The position numbers and the translations under genes were made by a program. This document shows, one piece after another, positions 1-13,910 of a stretch of 64,000 bases of DNA. Positions within the stretch are counted from its first letter, which is position 1, and each line of letters begins with the position of its first letter. Source of the DNA: Rotaria sordida (Eukaryota > Rotifera > Eurotatoria > Philodinida > Philodinidae); NCBI GenBank assembly GCA_905250125.1, contig CAJNOL010000440.1, positions 1 through 64,000 on the forward strand, written 5' to 3'. The notes beneath the pieces were generated by a model, which saw only the letters and a program-made list of their open reading frames with translations, did not search any database and had not been told where the DNA came from.

Positions 1-952
1 TGTCTTCACGGTGCCAATGTTTTATATTTTGAGAAATTAGTATACATATTTTCTATTTCTTCCATTTTTATATACTCTGCTTCATATAGTACAACTATGA
101 TTAATTTATGAATATATGATGATGAAACAAAAATAAATGTCAGATGACTGTTTGTAGTCGATATACGAATAACTTTGCTGCTTTACAGCTTAGTACTTGA
201 AACTTAAGGATGCAGTGTCTATAAAAAAAGTGTTCCTGTAGATATTTTGTTTAGTGGTACATGGTAGACTGATTAAAAGATTGAGTTTGATGAGAAACAT
301 CCTTATCAGAAGAGAAGTTCAGAGTAATGACACAAAATCTAGTAAGACCTAAGGGACACACTAAGACCCTGATATTCGAAATCAGCACAGTGAACTGCAT
401 ATAGTTATGTGTGTTTCTACGAAAAAATGTTTGATCACTTGAAGAAGTTTTCTCGTAAGTCTATCTGATAAAAAAAATATTTAATTTATCTAACGATTGT
501 ATAAAACAATTACAAATGTATATAGATCAGCAGAGCTGCAAAGAATTTCAATAGATATAATGTCATTCGCATTCCTTTACTATCAGAATTAAATAAAGAT
601 ATATGTAATAAAAAAAAAATTCACGATCGATTGATGAACTAGCTATTAAAAAAACAAACTGAAATCATTTTTTTTATTCTTTTATTAAAAAAAATATATT
701 CTATGAGCATCACAGGGTTTAATTTTAGACTAAAAGAAGTACATAATGGGATTAAAAAAAAACACTATTAAAAATAAATCAGTTAGGATGAAAAATATAA
801 TGATGATCATAGCAAATGACAATCGATGAAGAAAATGATAAAAATCGACTAGCATACATTTCGATGATAAGATTCATTTGCAAAGATTAAACAATTCATT
901 TGGATGATTTTTTCACACTTGATGCCCTCTATTTAAAATAGAAAAAATATCT
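1..952. other. Non-coding flank, 3' of the carboxypeptidase gene
   Basis: This AT-rich stretch holds many A and T homopolymers. I see no open frame, splice-like coding series or repeat structure here. It probably includes the 3' untranslated region of the minus-strand carboxypeptidase gene whose stop codon lies at 953-955. Confidence 0.5.
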
Positions 953-2543
953 TTATTTTTTTCTTCTTTCAAACAAGAAGAATCTTACGATTGTCTGTAT
1001 TCTATTTAATGGTGTTAAATGATTTAATGTTGCAGTGTCATAACGAGAAACAAGATTAATTGGTACATTATCTGGTCGTATAGGAACAAGTCTGTCAATA
1101 GTTGATGATGAATTATCTCGATTAGATGATGTATCATCTGCTTTTCTGTCGTTCACTTGTACTGCTAAAGAACGCGTTGTTAAAATATTTGATTTATCAA
1201 CTAATTCAGCAGAATTTTGTTTACCAACACCCGCTGTTACTCTTTGACGTTGTTGTTGATATTGTTCAGTAATACGTTTTGGATTCTATTTATTAAACAA
1301 AATAATAATAATGATCAATTAAATAATATAAATTACTGATGTTTGAATCGGTGGTTGTATTGCTCGTATATCAAGAATAGAACGATTTTGTAAATTAATT
1401 ATGGTTGATGATTTTGGTCGTGTTTGAGATCGAGGTATACCTAATAAACGTTCATTTACTTTAAAATAGAATACAACTATCATGTATATTTTTTCTTTAT
1501 TAATCAAAACTTACAATGTGTAGAAACTCGATGAGTGACATAATTATTAAGTTGTTGTTGTTGTCGTCCATCATCACTTTGATTTCCTGTTGTTATTCGA
1601 CTTACATCTAATTCACCTTCATTTTCAATAATTACTTCAATAGAATTATTCTATGGAAATAAAAAATATTCTTTACGAAAAAGAAATTTTATTAAATATA
1701 TTCATACTTCTTCAATACGAGAACTTGATGCTAACAATGGATACATAGTTGTTGAAAGACTTGTTGCATTTGTAACTGATTCACGTTCAATCCCTTCAAT
1801 AAACAAAAAATAAAATACCACAAAAAATGAATAGAATATAATGTTATTTAATTATTATTTAGAAATTCAAATTGACAAAGGTTAATTATGAGTTCTAAAC
1901 AAATTTTTTAATCTTATAATGGATAGATAACTACATATCAATGTGGGAATCTAGTAAATACAATCAATTTATAAAACAAAAAAAAAAACAATAACAAATA
2001 TATTCAAACTGCACACCTCGAACATATTGCATTGGAAATAAGGCTGAAAATAAATGCATAATATATAAGAAATATTTTAATAATGAAATAGAAAAATAAA
2101 TGTAAATGTTTTTTTTTTTTTTTAGTTTTTAAATTACTTACAATTAAGTCGTCGAAGCAAATAAGTAGCAGTAAAAGCATCCCGAGGTTCGTTAACTAAA
2201 TGTATTTCATTTGTTATATTGGTTTGAGATGAGGACATAGAAGAATAGCGAAGTGCATATTCTAGAATTAACATGAAATGATGGTTAGTAAGATACTTGA
2301 GATGAATATTTTTTTCGAAAATTTATCCATCTTTAAAAAGAACATCTCAAGTACCTGGTTTAGATGTATTTTTTCCTGATGATGGCTGTGATGGAAAAAG
2401 TGAAGAAGATGTTAGTAGGACATCATCATCTGAAAGCTGTTGAGATAGTTGACGTTTATCTCGTTGAGTAAGTGGCACATCTCGAGTTAAAATTTTGTAA
2501 TATTCAGCCTAGAAGAAGAAGTAGAAGCAAGCTATACACACAT

Positions 2544-2583
<40 letters not shown>

Positions 2584-5500
2584 AGAAGTATAAAAAATAT
2601 CAGAATGTTAAATATTAGATAAGATCTAACCCACCCCTCCCATAAATAGTATTGAAGATCTGCTATAAATCAAGATGAACAACACATACCTAGAATTCTC
2701 TTATTCTATAAATACCTGTGACTGTTGTGCTCTTTCATCATTTGGTGTCATTCGATTAGTTGTATTATTTGTTCTTGATAATACTGGCCATCGACTTGTT
2801 CGATTATTCGTTTCATTTGATCCATCATTTCGTGTGGAATCACTATTAGTATCAACTCGTTGTATTAAAGGTGGTGTTGGTTTACGTGTATTATCAACCT
2901 AATAAATACAAAGAAAAGTCATATTAATTAACTAAATAAAAATCAATAAAGAAGAAGAAGAAGAAGAAGAAGAAGAAGAAATATAGCGATTATTCAAAAG
3001 TAAATCAAACAAATTAAAGAAGTAGCAAATATTGCGCTCTATAATCCTGAAAGTAAACATTATGCATAGAATTCGAAATACTATAATAAGAACACAGGCA
3101 AAGGAGTAAAGAATCTAGCATTCATTTTCGAAATATTTATAGATCTATATTTATTTTCATGAAAGCTAAGTAGTACCAATGATGTTTCCATACGAGAAGG
3201 TCGAGCATTTAAACATGCATAACACTGACAAACAAGATAAGAATCAGATCCACGACGTTTTCTTCGTCGTCGTCTTTTTTCAAGAACAGTCTGGAAAAGT
3301 TTTTCATTGAAAAACAATGATAGCGATGTGTTAGATATTTACCTGTTCTAAACTATCATTATTTTCAGCTGTTAGAATACTAGTTTCTAATAAATCCTTG
3401 ATAATGAAAAGAAAACAAAGATTATAGAAAATAGATCTCAGAATGAATTATGATAGTAAGATTAAATCAAAAAACAAAATATTAGGTATATTAAAGTTAG
3501 AATGAAAAGAACTTACAATGGTTGGAAAGCGGGTATTACGAGATTTGGATAAGGGTAAGCCAACAACAGTTTTGGTCTGATTACAAATACAATATCAAAT
3601 AAATGTTGACAATATTTGTATGTATTAAAATATATATTTACTTTTTCAATATTTTCTTTATCATTTTCATCTTTTCTTTTTGATTCTTTCGATGCTTTTG
3701 TAGTTGATTTTTTCTTTCGAGTTTTTTTCAATTGAACCTTAAAATAATATAATGAATTTATTAACTCGACTTTTTTTATAATTAAATTTACTTTAGCAGC
3801 AGCAATAACTTCTAAATGTTTTGGTAGACCATCATCAATTGATGAATCCGATCCTCCATCATCACTAAAATAAATATTCGATTTATAATTAATTTTTTCT
3901 TATTTGTTTTTAATACCTCGAATCATCTTCAGATGACCATTGATCTAGATCAATATCATCTAATGATGGTGCATTAATACCACGTGAAAGAAGTTTCATT
4001 TGAATTGCATGTCGTAAATTATCTTCTAATTCATTCAATATTCGATCACGCTAAAATATAAAATCACAATAATTATAATCAAATATTTTAAACAAAAAAA
4101 AACGAACAAAACAACATTAAAAGAAAGTCTACAGAACGAACATAAGAGAAGAACATAAAAATATATGTACTGAAATTATTAAAATTTTGTTTTTTTTTTC
4201 GATGTTGAAACTAATGATGATAAATCTGATTGATATATATTCAAAGAATGATTTATTAATAAATTAATTGAAAAAAAAAAACATAATTGTATTAAACTTA
4301 CTTTAGTATGATCTGGATCACAATAATCAAGTAAAGAATCAAGAAAATGATAACCGATAGATTCAAGATCTTCTGTAGTAAATTGATGACCTGCTCGATT
4401 CTGTTGTGTTGATCCACAAAAAGTTGCCTGAAATTTCAATATCAATATAAGAATATATATTGTTTAAAACGAAATAATTAAACCTCTAATGTATAACTAT
4501 TCATAATACCCATTGCCCACATCACTACACGTCCAGTTCCTTCTTTATTTTTTTGTACTTTAAATTTACATGAATAATATGAAAACTAAAAATAAGTGAA
4601 AATTTTAAAGACTTCAAAAATAAAATGAAAAATAATAAGATATAAACTTTAGTTGGATCATTTTTTGATAAGATTGCTGGAAAAATTCTTTCTTTGAATC
4701 GTTCATTTGGTAAATGTTTATTTTCACAACCATAAATGAAAACATTTTGTTTTCTTGAATGTCCATGAAAATCACAATAAAGAATAAGTTCTGTTTCAGT
4801 CATAAATCTATAAATATAAAATTTAATTTAATCTATATTACGCATCTATCAAACTCGAACGTTCGAGTTTCGCTCTTGACTACAATCATTTTCAATCAAT
4901 TAAAATAAGGAAATAGAAGTAAACCTAATGAAATGATATCAGGTTTGACTATAGTAGATCTACATACAATGGAATAAATAATCCAAAAAACCGAACGTCT
5001 GTAGGTATACTAAAAAAGTCAACAATATTTAGAAACACTCGACTTCGAACTTTAGAATGCTTCCATGATTGTTCATATACCTCAAGAAATGCTTGGTCAA
5101 CTATCTGAATTGACTAGATAGTTTCGAATATCGAGTCAGAGTTCGGATTTAGTGTATGCCTAATCTATATGAATATATGAATGTTCAAACCTTTTGACCA
5201 TTTCTCTTGTATGCCAAATAGATGGATAAGCATCTTTCAATATTGTTTTATAATTTCGATTTAAATCTCGACCAGCTAGTGAACAACGATAATTACCAAC
5301 GATAACACCATCGGGATTAAGCATTGGAATAATTTTAAAAATAAAATTATCTCGAAGAAGCTAAAAACGAAAAAAGAACAAAGATAAATTCATTTCAAAA
5401 ATTATTTGTCATACTTGTGCATCAGCTGAATCACCAAGTAAAAAATCTAATAAACCTTTCATCATCCATGATGCATTTGTTTCACCAGGATGAACACGTG

Positions 5501-7581
5501 CTGTAACAACAACACCTTTTTTCATTTGTTGTTCAGATGATGTGGATACATTTGTAGGATTTATTGTTATTGTTGGACTTGTTATTGTTAATAAATAAAC
5601 AGAATTACCAGCTAATGTTCGACAAAGAACTTTTTGTTTACAATATTGACTTTTTATATGATCAGATTGAATATCATTTAAATAATCCTAACAATTAAAA
5701 AATAAATTAAGAAACGAAAAAAATTTATTATCTAATTACTTGTAAATCAGAATATGTATATGGATAACAATGAGCAAAATAATATGTATCATTATCATTT
5801 GGAAATTTACATGTCCAAGTAAGTGAATACATATTTGATGAAGGATTATCAGGTGCTCTAAAAATAAACAATAAATGATATTTTCAATAAATACCTAAAT
5901 ATTATTCATACGGTAAATTATTTCTATAATAGACTATTTCTTCGCCCCATCGTCGCCAACCAATACTTTTATTTTCTGCATCATTTACACTATACATCAA
6001 AGGTTTCATGCCATTACTATAAAGACTTGTCGGCTAAAGAGTTTTACACTAATAATCAATTAGAATAAAAATATAAATGATTACTTTGAAAAAGTTAACA
6101 ATAGTGAAACGATATCTTTTATTGGCTCGAATATTTTGTAAACGAAAATAAAACCATTGTGTATTACGTTTTGTATAAAGATCATATCGAAGATATAGTT
6201 CATATTCAAATTCACCACTATGAATAAAAAAAAATTAAATTAAATAAATTATTTTTAATTTATCTTACACTTGAACAGCTTTCATTAGATTTCCACTTTC
6301 AAAACGAGATTCAAATAATACAGTTGTATCTTCAGAATTTCGAATTGCTACAGCAGCTGGTCTACAACCTTCTCTATTACCACCAATTCGAGATCGAATA
6401 AACTATTTATTACAACATACATATATATATATATTTCAAAAGAAAAAGTAATTAAAATCCATCATATAACTTACATAACCACATGTTTCTGGATTGTAAT
6501 TAAAGACAATGCGACCATTATTCTCATCATAACTACGAACAAATGGCATATGATCAGTAGCTAAAATAAATAAATTGCTGACAAAACAAAAAATGCAAAA
6601 TCACAAACTTGGTTTATAGAAAAGTTCTGGTTGTTTTGGTGATACATTAATATGTTTAACACGTGGTTCAGTTAAAACTTCGATTTCAATGGGCCACCGT
6701 GGTTCAAATGAACTTTCATCATTTTGACTTCGTAAAGTTAAATTATATGAAATACGAGTTTGTCGTACAGGCTAAAAGAAAAGAGAATGACATAAATTAA
6801 AACTTAATATTCAAATATCTTTCAAACTTACTAATCGTCGATCTGGAACAAATGGTTTGCCTTTATATTCTAAATAAATCATGTTAACTAATATCAATCA
6901 ATTCAAAAAAATTAAAATTTCTTTTTTTAACGCGTTCTCTCATCTATATCATGCAATAATAAAAGCTTTTTACTAATTTGAAAATTCATATTAAGCTGAT
7001 TAATAAAAATTTTATAATTTATCTAATAATATATTGATGTAATATAAACATCAATATATTATAGAAACACAAAAAGAAGAGAAAAAGAAAACATAATTTC
7101 TTTGTCTAATATAGACAACATGCAAATTAAAAACCCACCAGAAGTCTCCTGAGGAGATCGACGATCACTATTTACTGGAAGAAAAAAAAAATATATATAT
7201 ATATTTCACTCTTGGTGAATGTATTGTGTAAAATGTACTGAATAAATTAATTAAAAATATGAAAACAAAACCTACTTGCTTGTTCTTCATCACCGGAACT
7301 CGATTCAGAATCACTTGATGATGATATAAGTTGAGACTTCGACGGAACAAAGCCATATTTTTTCACGATTTCACTTCGACCTTCACAAATAAAACAAGGT
7401 CAATGCTTCATCAAATAACACAAACTTTACCGGTAAAATAGCCATAGTGTTGAAGATGTTTTCGCATAAAACTATCGTATGGGCTCTTTAAAAAAACCAA
7501 AAAAAGTAATATTAACAATAAAAAATATCAAATTAAATATCATACTGATATAAGAGCATAGTTTGATTCAGCCAACTCCAT
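953..7581 (-). CDS. AGBL2-like: Cytosolic carboxypeptidase, AGBL2/CCP2-like (multi-exon)
   Basis: This is a predicted M14-family metallocarboxypeptidase that removes glutamates from tubulin and other proteins, acting in the cytosol and on ciliary axonemes. The model starts at the ATG at 7581 ([12 protein letters not shown]). Its second exon encodes [17 protein letters not shown], the N-terminal signature I associate with CCP2/CCP3. The middle exons carry the CCP N-domain, ending in phrases such as [10 protein letters not shown] and [11 protein letters not shown]. The catalytic core follows: the HPGE zinc motif near 5481-5492, [20 protein letters not shown] near 5240-5330, the zinc histidine in [18 protein letters not shown] near 4740-4780, and the catalytic Glu in TLEATFCGS near 4430-4485. 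Downstream, acidic, Lys-rich and Ser/Gln-rich low-complexity exons continue to a stop at 953-955, giving an estimated 1,200-1,300 residues against about 900 in vertebrate AGBL2/3 (from memory). Introns are mostly 50-70 nt. AGBL2 versus AGBL3 is unresolved, and the C-terminal exon chain is the least certain part. Confidence 0.85.
2535..2578. repeat. (CA)n microsatellite in a carboxypeptidase intron
   Basis: A near-perfect CA dinucleotide run lies between two minus-strand coding blocks. A (GAA)n run at 2951-2980 sits in the next intron. Confidence 0.9.
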
Positions 7582-8575
7582 GATTTTGACGGTTGAAGAT
7601 CAATGTCTTATTAGTTGATTATTATTCTTACTATCCAAAACAGTAATGTTGAGAGAACAGAAAAGAAGATTGAAGTTCGGTGAAACAAACAGAAAAAGAA
7701 AATCTATAGAAACAAATTGGTTGTTTCTAAATAAAAATTTTGATGCACAATTTCTTAACGCGTAATTCAGTAAAGCATCAAGAATGCTTATTTTAAAAAG
7801 TGTCCCTTTTCGAACGAAAAAATAACAAATTTTTATTAAGAAGAAAAATTATTTTTTTTCTTAACAGAACAACAAATTTGACTTAAATTTCAATGTTTCT
7901 TTTTTTTTCTTTCATGATAATACACTTTCTTTGTTTATTTAATATTTTTTTTTCTTTCATCAACATAAGATCGTTTTTGTTAAATAAAAGTTTCAAACGT
8001 AATATACACCATCATTTCATGATAAAGTAAAAACATATTGATCAATGTTGAAAATTAACGGTGAAAACAGTATATCAGCTCATAATGGGCTGAACCCATA
8101 CTCAAAACGTTGTTTTAACATAGCTTTCAAAATCATTCAGAATAGACTTGACGTAAGTTGAAGTGGCCAGACTCTACTCTGACCCATCTTTTGCCTTGTC
8201 ACTATTGAAAATCCACAAGAAATAATAAGAACGATTCATGTAGTTTTTATCTCTTATTAAGATATCATAATTTGTTCTGTACATCTTCTTTTCCATAGTA
8301 ACGAATGACCAATGAATGACAAATCAATGAATTTTAATCAATTCTAATCTTTAATTCAAATAACAATAAACGAAATGAAGAAACGAGAAATAATCTATAA
8401 TAGAAAAACTCAGAAAAAAAAAACATATTCAAAGAAACTATTAGCGACATCATTATTAAACTTAATACATAGAAAGTAGCGTTTAGTTCTATGTACAAAT
8501 ATTCACAATTTAACGAATTTATTCAATCATAAGATATCGATATATTTTAGTTTTAGTTTATAGACAACTTTTTCT
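7582..8575. promoter_or_regulatory. Shared intergenic region between divergent genes
   Basis: About 1 kb separates the start codons of two head-to-head genes, the carboxypeptidase (-) and the FKBP6-like gene (+). It is AT-rich and I see no open frame in it. It must hold both promoters and 5' untranslated regions, but no specific element could be identified. Confidence 0.4.
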
Positions 8576-10566
8576 ATGACTAAATTAAATAAAGCAAGTG
8601 AACAAGTACTCAATGAACTTCTCAATGATGTAAATACATTTTCATAAAACAATCATGAAAGAAAAAGAAAAAAAGTACAATTATTAGTTCTCTTTTTATA
8701 TATTTGAATAGGATGCTGATCTTGATGAATATGGTGAATGGACAGATGAAGCATTAGCTCGTGCTACTTCAAAACAACCTATTGATAATGGCGGCGAAGA
8801 AGAATATGGTCATGTTAAATTACGTAAACCAATTGATATGCAAACATTATGTTCAAGTAAAGGTCAAATATTAGAACTTGATCAAAATGAATTAGATTCA
8901 GCTGAATTAGCACGAATAGCAACACAAATGGCAATGGATAATATTAAAGAAAATCAACAAACTCATACAGATCAATATATTAATAATGAACTTAAATCAA
9001 CAATACCATCGAGAGATTTATTTAGTCAACGATTAATTGATAATACACAAGATTTTGATGATCAAGTTCGATTGTTATTTTTGTTTTTCTCTTTGATTCA
9101 TGAATCATTATCTTATTTTTCATCTAGCTTGGTGGTATGCAACATTTAATTAAAACTAATGGAGATGATGGTATACCATTAAATGGTATACCAAGTAGTG
9201 AAGCTGCAGGTGGAATATGGAAACAAATTATTTATAGTGGTGTTGGAGAAACACCACCACTTGGTTCAACTGTACGTATTCATTATAATGCATATTTTGA
9301 ACTTAATGATGAACCATATGATAGTACAGTAAGTTATTATTATATTGTAATATTAATTCATACATTCATAGATTTAGTATATAAGACGTCGACCATGTGA
9401 ATTTCAATTAGGAAAATTTAATGTTCTACCAGGTTTAGATCTTGCTGTTCGAACAATGCAAAGACGTGAACGAGCAAAATTTATTATCAGTAGTGATTTA
9501 CTCTATGGTGAATATGGTCTGTATTCAATTATTATTATTATTATTTTTTTTTTTTTTTGATTTATTATAAATTTTTATTTTTCATATATCTAGGTTGTCC
9601 ACCACGTATTCCACCAAAAGCATGGTCTTTATTTGTTATTGAATTAATATCATGGATTGATTGTACATTAATTGAAAAATTAAATAAATTAAAAACAATT
9701 AATGATGATGAAATAACAGAAGATTTTGATGAACGTATACGTATAGCACAAACATTACGTGATATGGGAAATGTAATATAAAAATTTGAAGCAAAAACAA
9801 AAAATTTCATCAAAAATTTTTATATTTAGGATGAATATGCTAAACATAATCTTGAACGTGCTATTCGTTATTATGCAAAAGGAAAACAATTTTTACTTAA
9901 AACTAAAACAACTAATGAAAATCAAACTATACAACAGAAAGAACTTTTACTTAAACTTTATCTCAATTCAGGTAGAATAAAAAAAAAATAACAGACGAGA
10001 ATTTCTGAGAAGATATTTAAATATTCTAATCATGATTTCTGTTAGAGCATTTTCATTTTCATTATAAAAGTTGTGTGAAGATTAGAGATGTACAGAATCA
10101 AATTTTCTTGGTCTCGGTGATTTTAGTTTTTTTGAATTTCGACCTAGAAAATTTATTCGTATCATATCTTGATGAAAATAGTTGACTTTGACCTTGACAA
10201 GAACCGTGCTTAGAATATTTAAACAAGTTTTTAGAAATTCTTGTCTGTTTAAGAATTCTTTTATTTAAATGATTAATTTTATTTTAAGCTCAATGTTATC
10301 TCAAATTACGAAATCATGAACGTACAATTAAAAATTGTAATGAAGCATTACAATTAGATCCTAAAAATATCAAAGCTTTATTTCGAATAAGTATTGCTTA
10401 TCGTTCATTACATCAATTTGATCAAGCACATACTTATCTTAATACAGCAATCAATATTGAACCATATAATGCTGAAATAATTGATGAAGCACAAAGACTT
10501 GATCGAGCTATTGAACAACAAAAGAAAAATGAACAAAAATTATATTATAGAATGTTTAATAAGTAA
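8576..10566 (+). CDS. FKBP6-like: FKBP6/Shutdown-like FKBP-TPR co-chaperone
   Basis: The seven-exon model (8576-8629, 8712-9065, 9128-9328, 9378-9516, 9594-9772, 9830-9971, 10289-10566) stays in phase and gives 448 residues. An acidic N-terminus (DADLDEYGEWTDEAL) precedes one FKBP domain at about residues 160-255, with HYNAYFELNDEPYDST, LGKFNVLPGLDLAV and YGCPPRIPPKAWSLFVIELI. The GCPP-IPP stretch is characteristic of FKBP6. A TPR region follows; NIKALFRISIAY resembles the carboxylate clamp that binds the Hsp90 tail. FKBP6 and fly Shutdown are Hsp90 co-chaperones for piRNA loading in the germline, and their FKBP domain usually lacks robust isomerase activity. The last intron (9972-10288) is longer than the others. 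A candidate AATAAA signal lies near 10623. Confidence 0.85.
10083..10126. repeat. Copy of a short near-palindromic module (copy 1)
   Basis: Inside the last intron of the FKBP6-like gene, this stretch starts TTAGAGATGTAC and ends near TTTTAG with an internal CTTGGT. It resembles the clearer copies at 17878-17930 and 22722-22765. It is the weakest of the three. Confidence 0.3.
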
Positions 10567-10593
10567 TAACTGTTTTGTCAGATGATTTGTTTG

Positions 10594-10627
<34 letters not shown>

Positions 10628-11035
10628 TAAAACTAACATATGAAATAAGAAATTATCGGTTTCTTTTTCTTTTTTAATATCATGAAAATTCATATCTGCC
10701 GGCTTTATATTTGATTATGCATATCGTAGGATTATTTTTACGTACATAAATATCAATGATATATTAAAATGTATGAATACAGAGCACGACAGGAAAAAAA
10801 ATCATATATACAACAATTGGGAGAAAAAAAGAATCTTTATTAATTAATTAATTAGGGAATTGTATTGAAACATGTATGAATCACTGATGAAAAATAGCAG
10901 AGAAAAATTTTCAATCGACTAATATTAATTTTTATGAACGTAGTTTAATTACTAATTCAATTATTGAAACATGTTTAGATAGTAGAGAATTAATATCAAA
11001 TCGATGGATCACATTATAATGTACACAGTGAGTAG

Positions 11036-11257
11036 TCAACCACAAAAATCAAAGATTCTAAGAAAATTTTCTTTTCTATCAACCTTTGTGAAACTATCTG
11101 TACCGATCATTTTGGTAAAAGAACTATTCAAAGTCGATGAATAAATGACATTACCGGAGTGACTACAGTTTTTTCTTATCAAAATGATCGATACAGATGG
11201 CACCATGGAGTCTGATAGGGAAAAAATTTTTCTACGAACCTTTGGTTTTTATGGTTA
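11036..11257. mobile_element. Foldback (long inverted repeat) MITE-like element
   Basis: The left arm contains ATCTGTACCGATCATTTTGG and the right arm, read in reverse complement, contains ATCTGTATCGATCATTTTGA. Matching extends outward for about 95 bases with scattered mismatches and small gaps, to AACCACAAAAATC against AACCATAAAAACC. The arms leave a short centre of about 40 bases. There is no coding capacity. Target-site duplications could not be defined. Confidence 0.6.
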
Positions 11258-13845
11258 AATATTCATAGAAGTATTCAATTATACTGCGAAAATTTTGAAA
11301 ATTTCCGTGATTCTATTGCATATTATCATTTATACTTGCAAATCCTGTTTTCAATGAGCTTTCATTTGATATAAAATTCTCGCATGTTTTAAACCATAAA
11401 TATAATATCCTCTTAGATATGTTTATATTCAATCAAATAAAAAGAAATATAAAGAATATACTTCATTACCTATTTTATTTAAAAATATTCCTATGAACTA
11501 AAATTCACTACTACTTACATCAATGATTTCAGCGACCAGAAAATGGTCAGAACTTGAAAGCAAAAATTCGGTAATCAGATTCAATAGTCTACTCTGTCCG
11601 ATCAATTCCGACTGAAACTAGAAAAATTGAACCACCGAACTCTTACTTTCGAATTCCTACCATTTTTCAGCTAGTGCCTGCTGGACTTCATTCACTTGAC
11701 TATGGCAGACAAATATCCAATATTCTATTGTCTCCATGATTATTTCTTGATGAAAATGAACTATTATGATTGAATCATAACATTTAAATAAACTTCCAAA
11801 AAAATCCATTATCTATCGACACTGAAACAAAACAAAAATGTAAACATTAGATTAAATATAGAAAAAAAAAAGGAAACACATACAATCATTCAAAAGAATA
11901 TCATCATAGATTGAATAAACAAATACGATATGAACATCGATTTTTTTGTTTTGTTAGTTTAAATAAAAATCATATCAACTATCCGGATGTCAAATAAGAT
12001 AATTTGATTTGTACTTAAGAACATAAAACAACTTAATTGTTATCTTCATATTTAGTTTGCGGTAAAATATGTTTTTTTCTTTAGATAGATATAATCATAT
12101 ATTAAGAGTTTAAAAATGTAAATAGAAACGTGTACATATCCTTGAATATCAAGGTTTCTTATCGAACATAATTATCAACTGAAGTGTATTATTTCAAAAT
12201 GTGTGAGATATCACTTTTTTTTTTTCATCCGATAAACTGTTTATTATTGATATAGATTGTGATATAATAATGAAACAAATTTTTATTTTTTTTGTACAAT
12301 TCACAGTCAATTTGACTGTTATATTTATTGGACAATCGATCAATTTTAAACATAAATAATACTTTTCTTTATTCAATGATAATAACAAAAACTCTTTGTA
12401 GTTTATAATCATAAATAATAATGTGTCGAATCACACACACACCTATGTTTTGATTCTTTTTTAATTTGTCATAAAAATTATATTTATGATTTAAATAGAA
12501 GTAAAAAAAGAAATTGAACATACTTCATCTATTAATCTTATTGTTTGCATACGTACTCACAAATATCGATATTCTAATTTTTTTTTTTCTTCTCTTCTTT
12601 TTCCACTCTCTGATATAAAGAGCATGTATTTGCATTGTACCATCGTTACTGTTGTTCTATCTCTCTCTTTCTCTAGAGAGACTATTATAATACATTTTTT
12701 CTGATCATCATTAGTATTAAAGTAAGTTTAAAAAGAAAAAAAAATTTATTATCATTGACCTCTCTCCCCATTTTTTATTTTATTTTATGCCTTTAAAAAA
12801 CAAAAGATGATCTTTAAAGACATTGAGACTATAGTTTACCTTGATATGTCGTATGTATTCATTTATATATCATTATCTTCGTTTCACAACATTTCGTTCT
12901 ATGATCATGTCACTGATGTGCAACTCGAGCTTTTTCAAGGTGATTCTTTTTTGATATAGATATATACATATATTCATATTGTATAATAATGTTCTTCTTT
13001 CTTTCTTTCTTTCTTTCTTGAGACTTTGCATTAACATATGAGAGATTTTCATTCACCTTCAAGTTCAATTTATGTATTTTATGTATATATACATGTTGTA
13101 TTTGTATATATGAACCTGTCATATAAGTAAGTGAAGATGAGCCCTTGGTTTGGTCAGAATAGAAAACGATGAGTCTCACACTCAAATGACGAAAAAAGAG
13201 AATGAGTGATTTAACATGAAATTGACATTCATTTTTTTCAAGGTTTAGTTCAGTCTAAGCTTTACATATGTGTGTATGTATATGAATAAAATGAATTAAA
13301 ATAGAGAACAGTGTAAGCATGTATTTCATCATGATGCCATCATAGTCAGAAAAAAAGAATTGATTCATTTAATAAGAAGTAAGTAGCACAAAAAAAAAAA
13401 AGAAATCTTCGTTGAACTTGAGTTTTCTATTGAAAATGAAGAGATAATTGAAAAAGTAAATCTCTTACTTTTTTTTTCTTATTCTCTTTATTTGTTTTGT
13501 TTGTTAAATATACTTCTTGAGTCTGTTTAATCAAATATTAATTACACTTACTCCACATTCATCTATACATATACAGAGAGATCATATGAATTTAACAATT
13601 CGATACCAGACATTCATATCATTTCAAACAATCAATTCTCTTTTTTTTTTTGTTTGATTGTTGTTATTTCTTTCAATTACTTTCAACCCACAAAAAAAAC
13701 AAGAATACTTGACCGCATATGTCTCTATTCATAGATAGATTACATCAGTCGGTTCTAATTTGATTAGAATAGACGATAGTATGACGGTATTCTTTGGTTT
13801 TATGTTGAGACGATAAAAGATATATAAAAAAAGAAAGAAAGCAAC

Positions 13846-13910
13846 AGAGACCAAGGATGACTTTCCAGCCCCGTTTAAGGATTAGCCTTTTTCAATCCTT
13901 GATTGTCTCT
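13846..13910 (+). ncRNA. Isolated hairpin, possible small structured RNA
   Basis: The 5' arm AGAGACCAAGGATGAC can pair with the 3' arm ATCCTTGATTGTCTCT with one 3-base bulge, around a loop of roughly 20-25 bases that includes GC-richer sequence (CCAGCCCCG). The stretch stands out from the AT-rich desert. The size suits a microRNA precursor, but I recognise no known family and the strand is a guess. Confidence 0.2.

Noticed and set aside
13790-13812. TCTTTGGTTTTATG resembling the microRNA miR-9 seed
   Set aside because: Only about nine bases agree and the rest of the mature sequence differs. No proper miR-9-type hairpin forms around it.
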